Of a DNA stretch of 64,000 nucleotides, positions 13,075 to 24,528 are shown in pieces. How positions within the stretch are numbered: the first letter of the stretch is position 1; each line of letters begins with the position of its first letter. This stretch comes from Volvox africanus (taxonomy: Eukaryota; Chlorophyta; Chlorophyceae; Chlamydomonadales; Volvocaceae), in NCBI GenBank assembly GCA_030268105.1, contig BSDZ01000106.1:1-64000 (forward strand), given 5' to 3'. The translations under genes and the position numbers were made by a program. The notes under the pieces were generated by a model. It had not been told where the DNA came from. It worked only from the letters and a program-made list of their open reading frames with translations, and made no database searches.

Positions 13075-14228
13075 ATGGGAAAGGATAGGTTATCAGACCC
13101 ATTAGGTCTGAGCAATTATGCTACGTGGTCATTCAGATTCCAATCTATGATACAAGAGAACAACCTGGATAGATGGCTGAGAGACGAACCAATGACCGAC
13201 GAGGACATCGCCGCGTCAAACAAGGTCAGAAATATCCTTGTCAAAAATGTCCAAGATCATCACTTGGCAATTATCAGAGCAGCGCCCAACGCCAAGGGAG
13301 CATGGGAGAGGCTCGCGGCTGTTTTTGCGGCAAGCAGTGACGCAAGAAAATCTCAGCTTGTTGCTGAACTGTCAGCCCTTAAAATGGCACAAAATGAAGC
13401 CCTTATCTTATATGTGGCTCGCGTCCGCAATCTATATACGGACTTGGTGGAAGTGGGACACCCCGTTACCGAACGGGAAGTTACCTACAATCTACTGGTG
13501 GGACTCCCGAAGAAATTCTCGGTCATTGTTACCACGCTGACAGTCAATGGCCAATACAATTTGGATACCGTGGGCGCTCAACTATTGGCTTTTGAGAAAT
13601 GAGTCGATGCAGAGGGTGATTCCGTTGCTTTCAGTGCAACAAGCCAAAGAGACAATTGCAGCACCGGACAATATCACAGCGAGACTAGCCGCAATCACCA
13701 TGACACAATTGAACGCGACTACGGAGGTAATTCGGTCGCATTTGCCGGCACAAGTCGGTCGCATTTGCCGGCACAAGTCGAGGAGGCACATGGAGCGCTG
13801 CCAACAACAGCCACGACGGATGGAACCATCGCGGCAACACGTTTGATCGAGGATACAGGAATATGCCAATCATCAATCAAGGCGATGCATGGAGTTATGG
13901 AAGAGATGGCCGCAACGGAGTAAGCCAACATGAACACAGATCAGGTTATGGCTACGGCGGGACAGTGCAATGCCAACTATGCGAAAATTATGGACATACT
14001 GCGCGACAATGCCGCGCACCACGCATGCCACAACCTCCAGGCCAAATAAGACGCAACAGACAAGATGGCAACTACAACCGCCAGGGCAACAGGAGCCACA
14101 ACACTGTCAACGCCACAGCGTTATCCAGCTCAACAAGTCGACAGGAAAGTGGAGAGGGACGTTCCAATCAACCAGAGAATTCGTGGGATCCCAATACGAC
14201 AAATTATGGGCCGTATTACTTGCTCTGA
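13075..14228 (+). pseudogene. copia-type gag fragment: capsid part and zinc knuckle
   Basis: The first frame (13075-13602, 175 codons) resembles the start of the gag-pol at 32863: both begin MGKD and share blocks such as LVKNV, PNAK, LARVR/VARVR, TGLP/VGLP and QLLAFE. By hand alignment about 49 of the first 86 residues agree. This is the UBN2/Retrotran_gag_2 type of copia capsid. It ends at an in-frame TGA right after AFEK, where the capsid part ends. A later frame (13863-14228) carries a CX2CX4HX4C zinc knuckle (CQLC..H..C), the nucleocapsid signature. Between them lies a 23-bp tandem duplication that shifts the frame. Copia Gag normally forms the virus-like particle and the knuckle binds the RNA; here only a capsid-length product could be made. 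No protease or pol follows, because the reading is cut by the reversed mini-LTR at 14208. It is probably a dead gag; a capsid-only product is possible but unproven. Confidence 0.85.
13735..13780 (+). repeat. 23-bp tandem duplication inside gag
   Basis: Two perfect 23-bp copies, 13735-13757 and 13758-13780, each starting GTCGCATTTGCC. Since 23 is not a multiple of three, the duplication shifts the frame between the capsid part and the zinc knuckle. The doubled sequence is present in every unit that covers this position, with small local variants in the error-rich copies. Confidence 0.9.
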
Positions 14229-14261
14229 CATTCTTAAATATATGAGTGTTGCTCACATTCC
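14208..14261 (-). mobile_element. fossil TRIM LTR fragment, reversed
   Basis: These 54 bp are the reverse complement of an internal part of the 90-bp mini-LTR at 53983-54072, with three mismatches against that copy and four against 59988-60077. The fragment starts where the gag reading stops (GGGCCGTATT) and ends at CACATTCC. An equivalent piece lies in all units (for example about 2759-2812, 5620-5673 and 31620-31673). It therefore belonged to the founder unit before amplification. Confidence 0.85.
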
Positions 14262-14265
14262 CTAG

Positions 14266-14460
14266 GTTTGCAACCGTAGGTTTGCTCAATGCTATGAGAG
14301 GTGTCCTATTTGGTCCCTGCGAGTCCATGACGTCCTTTATTGTAACATTGTATCAAGACATCCGCGTCGTGTCTATGACCCAACCTATTCAAAATACTTA
14401 CCGCCCAACCTCCCTCCCGCTTGCGCTCCCTTTCTCCGTCCTTCCCAATGTCGGCGATGA
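14266..14460 (+). other. unrecognised 64-codon open frame, possible captured exon
   Basis: A frame with no ATG of its own opens directly after CCCTAG and runs 64 codons to a TGA. It is rich in Cys and Arg at the start (VCNRRFAQCYERC) and Tyr/Pro later. TTGCTCACATTCCCTAG would pass as a 3' splice site, so a captured exon is conceivable, but the AG lies at the edge of the LTR fossil and I recognise no family. Chance is at least as likely. Confidence 0.2.
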
Positions 14461-15936
14461 TGGTCGTGCTTGTGGCGTAGGCGGTGGCAGTGGTGGTGGC
14501 GGTGCTCCCCAACCAACCTCCCTCCCTCTCCCGGTGGCGGCAATGATGGATGGTTGTGCTGGTGGCGTCATTAACAAAACGGCATTGAGCTTGGATATGC
14601 AGTTATGCATTTCACAGCCGGAACCATGATGATTGCTGTTCTGACGGAAAATATTCAGCTGGAGAGCAACAATGTGAGGTGATTCATTTTAACACAAAAC
14701 GCGCACACATTGACTGCAATGCAATGCACTAAGAAAAGCACATGAAAAAGATGCAAATAATTCAATAAAGCAAACAAACAAGCAGTTAACCATTTCAAGC
14801 AGTTGTTCGCACACAAATGATGATTGCTGCTGTTCTGACGGGAATATAAATTTTCAGCTGAAGTGAAATTTTGTGGGGTGATTCAAGTTCATTTAAACAC
14901 AAAAAGCGCTCACATTTAGTTTTGCACCTGCAATGCAATGCAATTAGAAATCCATTCCTTATTCTTTCATGAAATAAAATTTTAAACAAATTTTTCATGA
15001 AGGAATGAAGCTTGAAGAAATGCACAAGCAGTAATACATTTTTATCTTTTAGCTGGAGAGCAACAATTTGTTAATTCACTTTCGTTTTGATATAAGAATA
15101 TATCTCAATGTGAATATATGGTACTACAATGCAATGCAATAAGTAAAAAACGTTCAATAGTGGCAAATTGTTCAGAAACATACAGGATTTAAGTGATAGC
15201 AAATGCACCAGCAGTTATACATTTGATAGCCGGAACCATAATGATTGCTGTCTGAATGAGAAGCACCAGCGTGGGGTGTTTCAAGTTCTCGTTTATAGTC
15301 AAGAAAGCGCCCACATTCAGTTCAGCAACAGCTATGCCATGCTATAAGAAAAGCACAAAATAATGGCAAAATGTTCAAAAATAAGCTTTAAGCGTTCAAG
15401 AGCCAAAAGGTAAATTGCTTAAGCAATTTCAACATGCAGTTATGCATCTCTCAGCCGGAACCAAAATGATGACGGGAATAAAAGTATTTAGCTACAAAGA
15501 AAAAATGTGGGTGATTAAACTTCGGTAAAACACATAATGGCGCCCAGAATAAGTTCAGCAACTGCAAGGCAATATAATAAGAAAGGCACAGGCGAAATGT
15601 TCATAAAGATTTAAGCATAAAAGCAAATGCACAAGCAGTTATGCCTTTCACAGCCGGAAGCATTATGAATGCTGCTCTGACGGGAATTTAAATATTTCAG
15701 TTGGAGGGTGCTATTATGTAGGGTGCTTTAATTTCGTTTAAACAGAAGAAAGCGCAATAAGGTACTGAAATGCAATTAAATCAATTGCCCGAATCAGCGA
15801 CTGCTCGTGGTGCGAGAATTGAGGAATCACTCGTGACGCGAATACTGGTCCACAAAATACGGAGCACAGCGACCGCCGCCTCTGGTCAACAACGACCATA
15901 ATCGCCTGCCTACATCGGGAACTGTAACGCGCAACA

Positions 15937-17090
15937 ATGGGAAAGGATAGGTTATCAGACCCATTAGGTCTGAGCAATTATGCTACGTGGTCATTCAGAT
16001 TCCAATCTATGATACAAGAGAACAACCTGGATAGATGGCTGAGAGACGAACCAATGACCGACGAGGACATCGCCGCGTCAAACAAGGTCAGAAATATCCT
16101 TGTCAAAAATGTCCAAGATCATCACTTGGCAATTATCAGAGCAGCGCCCAACGCCAAGGGAGCATGGGAGAGGCTCGCGGCTGTTTTTGCGGCAAGCAGT
16201 GACGCAAGAAAATCTCAGCTTGTTGCTGAACTGTCAGCCCTTAAAATGGCACAAAATGAAGCCCTTATCTTATATGTGGCTCGCGTCCGCAATCTATATA
16301 CGGACTTGGTGGAAGTGGGACACCCCGTTACCGAACGGGAAGTTACCTACAATCTACTGGTGGGACTCCCGAAGAAATTCTCGGTCATTGTTACCACGCT
16401 GACAGTCAATGGCCAATACAATTTGGATACCGTGGGCGCTCAACTATTGGCTTTTGAGAAATGAGTCGATGCAGAGGGTGATTCCGTTGCTTTCAGTGCA
16501 ACAAGCCAAAGAGACAATTGCAGCACCGGACAATATCACAGCGAGACTAGCCGCAATCACCATGACACAATTGAACGCGACTACGGAGGTAATTCGGTCG
16601 CATTTGCCGGCACAAGTCGGTCGCATTTGCCGGCACAAGTCGAGGAGGCACATGGAGCGCTGCCAACAACAGCCACGACGGATGGAACCATCGCGGCAAC
16701 ACGTTTGATCGAGGATACAGGAATATGCCAATCATCAATCAAGGCGATGCATGGAGTTATGGAAGAGATGGCCGCAACGGAGTAAGCCAACATGAACACA
16801 GATCAGGTTATGGCTATGGCGGGACAGTGCAATGCCAACTATGCGAAAATTATGGACATACTGCGCGACAATGCCGCGCACCACGCATGCCACAACCTCC
16901 AGGCCAAATAAGACGCAACAGACAAGATGGCAACTACAACCGCCAGGGCAACAGGAGCCACAACACTGTCAACGCCACAGCGTTATCCAGCTCAACAAGT
17001 CGACAGGAAAGTGGAGAGGGACGTTCCAATCAACCAGAGAATTCGTGGGATCCCAATACGACAAATTATGGGCCGTATTACTTGCTCTGA
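15937..17090 (+). pseudogene. copia-type gag fragment, unit 6
   Basis: The capsid frame of 175 codons is open (15937-16464). The shared TGA and 23-bp duplication follow, then the zinc-knuckle frame 16725-17090. Confidence 0.82.
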
Positions 17091-17460
17091 CATTCTTAAA
17101 TATATGAGTGTTGCTCACATTCCCTAGGTTTGCAACCGTAGGTTTGCTCAATGCTATGAGAGGTGTCCTATTTGGTCCCTGCGAGTCCATGACGTCCTTT
17201 ATTGTAACATTGTATCAAGACATCCGCGTCGTGTCTATGACCCAACCTATTCAAAATACTTACCGCCCAACCTCCCTCCCGCTTGCGCTCCCTTTCTCCG
17301 TCCTTCCCAATGTCGGCGATGATGGTCGTGCTTGTGGCGTAGGCGGTGGCAGTGGTGGTGGCGGTGCTCCCCAACCAACCTCCCTCCCTCTCCCGGTGGC
17401 GGCAATGATGGATGGTTGTGCTGGTGGCGTCATTAACAAAACGGCATTGAGCTTGGATAT

Positions 17461-18650
17461 GCAGTTATGCATTTCACAGCCGGAACCATGATGATTGCTG
17501 TTCTGACGGGAAAATATTCAGCTGGAGAGCAACAATGTGAGGTGATTCATTTTAACACAAAACGCGCACACATTGACTGCAATGCAATGCACTAAGAAAA
17601 GCACATGAAAAAGATGCAAATAATTCAATAAAGCAAACAAACAAGCAGTTAACCATTTCAAGCAGTTGTTCGCACACAAATGATGATTGCTGCTGTTCTG
17701 ACGGGAATATAAATTTTCAGCTGAAGTGAAATTTTGTGGGGTGATTCAAGTTCATTTAAACACAAAAAGCGCTCACATTTAGTTTTGCACCTGCAATGCA
17801 ATGCAATTAGAAATCCATTCCTTATTCTTTCATGAAATAAAATTTTAAACAAATTTTTCATGAAGGAATGAAGCTTGAAGAAATGCACAAGCAGTAATAC
17901 ATTTTTATCTTTTAGCTGGAGAGCAACAATTTGTTAATTCACTTTCGTTTTGATATAAGAATATATCTCAATGTGAATATATGGTACTACAATGCAATGC
18001 AATAAGTAAAAAACGTTCAATAGTGGCAAATTGTTCAGAAACATACAGGATTTAAGTGATAGCAAATGCACCAGCAGTTATACATTTGATAGCCGGAACC
18101 ATAATGATTGCTGTCTGAATGAGAAGCACCAGCGTGGGGTGTTTCAAGTTCTCGTTTATAGTCAAGAAAGCGCCCACATTCAGTTCAGCAACAGCTATGC
18201 CATGCTATAAGAAAAGCACAAAATAATGGCAAAATGTTCAAAAATAAGCTTTAAGCGTTCAAGAGCCAAAAGGGTAAATTGCTTAAGCAATTTCAACATG
18301 CAGTTATGCATCTCTCAGCCGGAACCAAAATGATGACGGGAATAAAAGTATTTAGCTACAAAGAAAAAATGTGGGTGATTAAACTTCGGTAAAACACATA
18401 ATGGCGCCCAGAATAAGTTCAGCAACTGCAAGGCAATATAATAAGAAAGGCACAGGCGAAATGTTCATAAAGATTTAAGCATAAAAGCAAATGCACAAGC
18501 AGTTATGCCTTTCACAGCCGGAAGCATTATGAATGCTGCTCTGACGGGAATTTAAATATTTCAGTTGGAGGGTGCTATTATGTAGGGTGCTTTAATTTCG
18601 TTTAAACAGAAGAAAGCGCAATAAGGTACTGAAATGCAATTAAATCAATT
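17461..18650 (+). repeat. six degenerate subrepeats of about 200 bp within the unit
   Basis: Repeat starts are at about 17461, 17645, 17891, 18074, 18300 and 18499 (spacings 184, 246, 183, 226, 199). Each opens with a version of GCAGTTATGCATTTCACAGC followed by CCGGAACCATGATGATTGCTG and CTGACGGGAA. Later each has variants of AACACAAAAAGCGC, CACATT, TGCAATGCAATGCA and AAGAAAAGCACA. Subrepeat 3 is the most diverged at its start. No gene is visible in this AT-rich stretch; the same block precedes every gag ATG. It could be the old 5' leader of the gag element or an older minisatellite. Confidence 0.8.
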
Positions 18651-18800
18651 GCCCGAATCAGCGACTGCTCGTGGTGCGAGAATTGAGGAATCACTCGTGA
18701 CGCGAATACTGGTCCACAAAATACGGAGCACAGCGACCGCCGCCTCTGGTCAACAACGACCATAATCGCCTGCCTACATCGGGAACTGTAACGCGCAACA

Positions 18801-19954
18801 ATGGGAAAGGATAGGTTATCAGACCCATTAGGTCTTAGCAATTATGCTACGTGGTCATTCAGATTCCAATCTATGATACAAGAGAACAACCTGGATAGAT
18901 GGCTGAGAGACGAACCAATGACCGACGAGGACATCGCCGCGTCAAACAAGGTCAGAAATATCCTTGTCAAAAATGTCCAAGATCATCACTTGGCAATTAT
19001 CAGAGCAGCGCCCAACGCCAAGGGAGCATGGGAGAGGCTCGCGGCTGTTTTTGCGGCAAGCAGTGACGCAAGAAAATCTCAGCTTGTTGCTGAACTGTCA
19101 GCCCTTAAAATGGCACAAAATGAAGCCCTTATCTTATATGTGGCTCGCGTCCGCAATCTATATACGGACTTGGTGGAAGTGGGACACCCCGTTACCGAAC
19201 GGGAAGTTACCTACAATCTACTGGTGGGACTCCCGAAGAAATTCTCGGTCATTGTTACCACGCTGACAGTCAATGGCCAATACAATTTGGATACCGTGGG
19301 CGCTCAACTATTGGCTTTTGAGAAATGAGTCGATGCAGAGGGTGATTCCGTTGCTTTCAGTGCAACAAGCCAAAGAGACAATTGCAGCACCGGACAATAT
19401 CACAGCGAGACTAGCCGCAATCACCATGACACAATTGAACGCGACTACGGAGGTAATTCGGTCGCATTTGCCGGCACAAGTCGGTCGCATTTGCCGGCAC
19501 AAGTCGAGGAGGCACATGGAGCGCTGCCAACAACAGCCACGACGGATGGAACCATCGCGGCAACACGTTTGATCGAGGATACAGGAATATGCCAATCATC
19601 AATCAAGGCGATGCATGGAGTTATGGAAGAGATGGCCGCAACGGAGTAAGCCAACATGAACACAGATCAGGTTATGGCTATGGCGGGACAGTGCAATGCC
19701 AACTATGCGAAAATTATGGACATACTGCGCGACAATGCCGCGCACCATGCATGCCACAACCTCCAGGCCAAATAAGACGCAACAGACAAGATGGCAACTA
19801 CAACCGCCAGGGCAACAGGAGCCACAACACTGTCAACGCCACAGCGTTATCCAGCTCAACAAGTCGACAGGAAAGTGGAGAGGGACGTTCCAATCAACCA
19901 GAGAATTCGTGGGATCCCAATACGACAAATTATGGGCCGTATTACTTGCTCTGA
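18801..19954 (+). pseudogene. copia-type gag fragment, unit 7
   Basis: Open capsid frame (18801-19328) with one silent change (CTG to CTT) near 18836. A C-to-T change near 19747 replaces the Arg after the knuckle (RAPR to RAPC). Confidence 0.82.
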
Positions 19955-21664
19955 CATTCTTAAATATATGAGTGTTGCTCACATTCCCTAGGTTTGCAAC
20001 CGTAGGTTTGCTCAATGCTATGAGAGGTGTCCTATTTGGTCCCTGCGAGTCCATGACGTCCTTTATTGTAACATTGTATCAAGACATCCGCGTCGTGTCT
20101 ATGACCCAACCTATTCAAAATACTTACCGCCCAACCTCCCTCCCGCTTGCGCTCCCTTTCTCCGTCCTTCCCAATGTCGGCGATGATGGTCGTGCTTGTG
20201 GCGTAGGCGGTGGCAGTGGTGGTGGCGGTGCTCCCCAACCAACCTCCCTCCCTCTCCCGGTGGCGGCAATGATGGATGGTTGTGCTGGTGGCGTCATTAA
20301 CAAAACGGCATTGAGCTTGGATATGCAGTTATGCATTTCACAGCCGGAACCATGATGATTGCTGTTCTGACGGGAAAATATTCAGCTGGAGAGCAACAAT
20401 GTGAGGTGATTCATTTTAACACAAAACGTGCACACATTGACTGCAATGCAATGCACTAAGAAAAGCACATGAAAAAGATGCAAATAATTCAATAAAGCAA
20501 ACAAACAAGCAGTTAACCATTTCAAGCAGTTGTTCGCACACAAATGATGATTGCTGCTGTTCTGACGGGAATATAAATTTTCAGCTGAAGTGAAATTTTG
20601 TGGGGTGATTCAAGTTCATTTAAACACAAAAAGCGCTCACATTTAGTTTTGCACCTGCAATGCAATGCAATTAGAAATCCATTCCTTATTCTTTCATGAA
20701 ATAAAATTTTAAACAAATTTTTCATGAAGGAATGAAGCTTGAAGAAATGCACAAGCAGTAATACATTTTTATCTTTTAGCTGGAGAGCAACAATTTGTTA
20801 ATTCACTTTCGTTTTGATATAAGAATATATCTCAATGTGAATATATGGTACTACAATGCAATGCAATAAGTAAAAAACGTTCAATAGTGGCAAATTGTTC
20901 AGAAACATACAGGATTTAAGTGATAGCAAATGCACCAGCAGTTATACATTTGATAGCCGGAACCATAATGATTGCTGTCTGAATGAGAAGCACCAGCGTG
21001 GGGTGTTTCAAGTTCTCGTTTATAGTCAAGAAAGCGCCCACATTCAGTTCAGCAACAGCTATGCCATGCTATAAGAAAAGCACAAAATAATGGCAAAATG
21101 TTCAAAAATAAGCTTTAAGCGTTCAAGAGCCAAAAGGGTAAATTGCTTAAGCAATTTCAACATGCAGTTATGCATCTCTCAGCCGGAACCAAAATGATGA
21201 CGGGAATAAAAGTATTTAGCTACAAAGAAAAAATGTGGGTGATTAAACTTCGGTAAAACACATAATGGCGCCCAGAATAAGTTCAGCAACTGCAAGGCAA
21301 TATAATAAGAAAGGCACAGGCGAAATGTTCATAAAGATTTAAGCATAAAAGCAAATGCACAAGCAGTTATGCCTTTCACAGCCGGAAGCATTATGAATGC
21401 TGCTCTGACGGGAATTTAAATATTTCAGTTGGAGGGTGCTATTATGTAGGGTGCTTTAATTTCGTTTAAACAGAAGAAAGCGCAATAAGGTACTGAAATG
21501 CAATTAAATCAATTGCCCGAATCAGCGACTGCTCGTGGTGCGAGAATTGAGGAATCACTCGTGACGCGAATACTGGTCCACAAAATACGGAGCACAGCGA
21601 CCGCCGCCTCTGGTCAACAACGACCATAATCGCCTGCCTACATCGGGAACTGTAACGCGCAACA
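18801..21664 (+). repeat. 2.86-kb satellite unit 7
   Basis: Length 2864. Collinear with its neighbours. Confidence 0.93.
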
Positions 21665-22818
21665 ATGGGAAAGGATAGGTTATCAGACCCATTAGGTCTG
21701 AGCAATTATGCTACGTGGTCATTCAGATTCCAATCTATGATACAAGAGAACAACCTGGATAGATGGCTGAGAGACGAACCAATGACCGACGAGGACATCA
21801 CCGCGTCAAACAAGGTCAGAAATATCCTTGTCAAAAATGTCCAAGATCATCACTTGGCAATTATCAGAGCAGCGCCCAACGCCAAGGGAGCATGGGAGAG
21901 GCTCGCGGCTGTTTTTGCGGCAAGCAGTGACGCAAGAAAATCTCAGCTTGTTGCTGAACTGTCAGCCCTTAAAATGGCACAAAATGAAGCCCTTATCTTA
22001 TATGTGGCTCGCGTCCGCAATCTATATACGGACTTGGTGGAAGTGGGACACCCCGTTACCGAACGGGAAGTTACCTACAATCTACTGGTGGGACTCCCGA
22101 AGAAATTCTCGGTCATTGTTACCACGCTGACAGTCAATGGCCAATACAATTTGGATACCGTGGGCGCTCAACTATTGGCTTTTGAGAAATGAGTCGATGC
22201 AGAGGGTGATTCCGTTGCTTTCAGTGCAACAAGCCAAAGAGACAATTGCAGCACCGGACAATATCACAGCGAGACTAGCCGCAATCACCATGACACAATT
22301 GAACGCGACTACGGAGGTAATTCGGTCGCATTTGCCGGCACAAGTCGGTCGCATTTGCCGGCACAAGTCGAGGAGGCACATGGAGCGCTGCCAACAACAG
22401 CCACGACGGATGGAACCATCGCGGCAACACGTTTGATCGAGGATACAGGAATATGCCAATCATCAATCAAGGCGATGCATGGAGTTATGGAAGAGATGGC
22501 CGCAACGGAGTAAGCCAACATGAACACAGATCAGGTTATGGCTATGGCGGGACAGTGCAATGCCAACTATGCGAAAATTATGGACATACCGCGCGACAAT
22601 GCCGCGCACCACGCATGCCACAACCTCCAGGCCAAATAAGACGCAACAGACAAGATGGCAACTACAACCGCCAGGGCAACAGGAGCCACAACACTGTCAA
22701 CGCCACAGCGTTATCCAGCTCAACAAGTCGACAGGAAAGTGGAGAGGGACGTTCCAATCAACCAGAGAATTCGTGGGATCCCAATACGACAAATTATGGG
22801 CCGTATTACTTGCTCTGA
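21665..22818 (+). pseudogene. copia-type gag fragment, unit 8
   Basis: Open capsid frame (21665-22192) with one missense change, Ala to Thr in the DEDIAAS segment. The shared TGA and duplication are present. Confidence 0.82.
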
Positions 22819-24528
22819 CATTCTTAAATATATGAGTGTTGCTCACATTCCCTAGGTTTGCAACCGTAGGTTTGCTCAATGCTATGAGAGGTGTCCTATT
22901 TGGTCCCTGCGAGTCCATGACGTCCTTTATTGTAACATTGTATCAAGACATCCGCGTCGTGTCTATGACCCAACCTATTCAAAATACTTACCGCCCAACC
23001 TCCCTCCCGCTTGCGCTCCCTTTCTCCGTCCTTCCCAATGTCGGCGATGATGGTCGTGCTTGTGGCGTAGGCGGTGGCAGTGGTGGTGGCGGTGCTCCCC
23101 AACCAACCTCCCTCCCTCTCCCGGTGGCGGCAATGATGGATGGTTGTGCTGGTGGCGTCATTAACAAAACGGCATTGAGCTTGGATATGCAGTTATGCAT
23201 TTCACAGCCGGAACCATGATGATTGCTGTTCTGACGGGAAAATATTCAGCTGGAGAGCAACAATGTGAGGTGATTCATTTTAACACAAAACGCGCACACA
23301 TTGACTGCAATGCAATGCACTAAGAAAAGCACATGAAAAAGATGCAAATAATTCAATAAAGCAAACAAACAAGCAGTTAACCATTTCAAGCAGTTGTTCG
23401 CACACAAATGATGATTGCTGCTGTTCTGACGGGAATATAAATTTTCAGCTGAAGTGAAATTTTGTGGGGTGATTCAAGTTCATTTAAACACAAAAAGCGC
23501 TCACATTTAGTTTTGCACCTGCAATGCAATGCAATTAGAAATCCATTCCTTATTCTTTCATGAAATAAAATTTTAAACAAATTTTTCATGAAGGAATGAA
23601 GCTTGAAGAAATGCACAAGCAGTAATACATTTTTATCTTTTAGCTGGAGAGCAACAATTTGTTAATTCACTTTCGTTTTGATATAAGAATATATCTCAAT
23701 GTGAATATATGGTACTACAATGCAATGCAATAAGTAAAAAACGTTCAATAGTGGCAAATTGTTCAGAAACATACAGGATTTAAGTGATAGCAAATGCACC
23801 AGCAGTTATACATTTGATAGCCGGAACCATAATGATTGCTGTCTGAATGAGAAGCACCAGCGTGGGGTGTTTCAAGTTCTCGTTTATAGTCAAGAAAGCG
23901 CCCACATTCAGTTCAGCAACAGCTATGCCATGCTATAAGAAAAGCACAAAATAATGGCAAAATGTTCAAAAATAAGCTTTAAGCGTTCAAGAGCCAAAAG
24001 GGTAAATTGCTTAAGCAATTTCAACATGCAGTTATGCATCTCTCAGCCGGAACCAAAATGATGACGGGAATAAAAGTATTTAGCTACAAAGAAAAAATGT
24101 GGGTGATTAAACTTCGGTAAAACACATAATGGCGCCCAGAATAAGTTCAGCAACTGCAAGGCAATATAATAAGAAAGGCACAGGCGAAATGTTCATAAAG
24201 ATTTAAGCATAAAAGCAAATGCACAAGCAGTTATGCCTTTCACAGCCGGAAGCATTATGAATGCTGCTCTGACGGGAATTTAAATATTTCAGTTGGAGGG
24301 TGCTATTATGTAGGGTGCTTTAATTTCGTTTAAACAGAAGAAAGCGCAATAAGGTACTGAAATGCAATTAAATCAATTGCCCGAATCAGCGACTGCTCGT
24401 GGTGCGAGAATTGAGGAATCACTCGTGACGCGAATACTGGTCCACAAAATACGGAGCACAGCGACCGCCGCCTCTGGTCAACAACGACCATAATCGCCTG
24501 CCTACATCGGGAACTGTAACGCGCAACA
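21665..24528 (+). repeat. 2.86-kb satellite unit 8
   Basis: Length 2864. Collinear with its neighbours. Confidence 0.93.

Larger units (their letters stand above)
13075..15936 (+). repeat. 2.86-kb satellite unit 5 (reference unit)
   Basis: Length 2862; used here as the clean example. Layout: gag fragment 13075-14207, inverted mini-LTR fossil 14208-14261, an unrecognised Cys-containing open frame 14266-14460, pyrimidine-rich and GGN-rich tract about 14400-14540, then six degenerate subrepeats (about 14600-15790) and about 140 bp leading to the next gag ATG. There is no pol gene in the unit, no primer-binding site of the copia type seen elsewhere in this window and no recognisable LTR pair, so it is not simply an intact retrotransposon in tandem. 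Confidence 0.95.
15937..18800 (+). repeat. 2.86-kb satellite unit 6
   Basis: Length 2864. Collinear with its neighbours. Confidence 0.93.

Noticed and set aside
12876..13115. 79-codon minus-strand frame before the gag start, seen in most units
   Set aside because: It is antisense to the gag start and recurs only because the satellite recurs; no domain is visible.
13590..13870. Programmed readthrough or frameshifting within the satellite gag
   Set aside because: A stop followed by a 23-bp duplication is simple damage; no slippery site or pseudoknot is evident, and no pol lies downstream to be expressed.
14246..14629. 127-codon plus-strand frame in most units, with a Gly-rich stretch
   Set aside because: It starts in the reversed LTR fossil and reads through the GGN tract; low-complexity translation and no family. 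Kept out as a gene.
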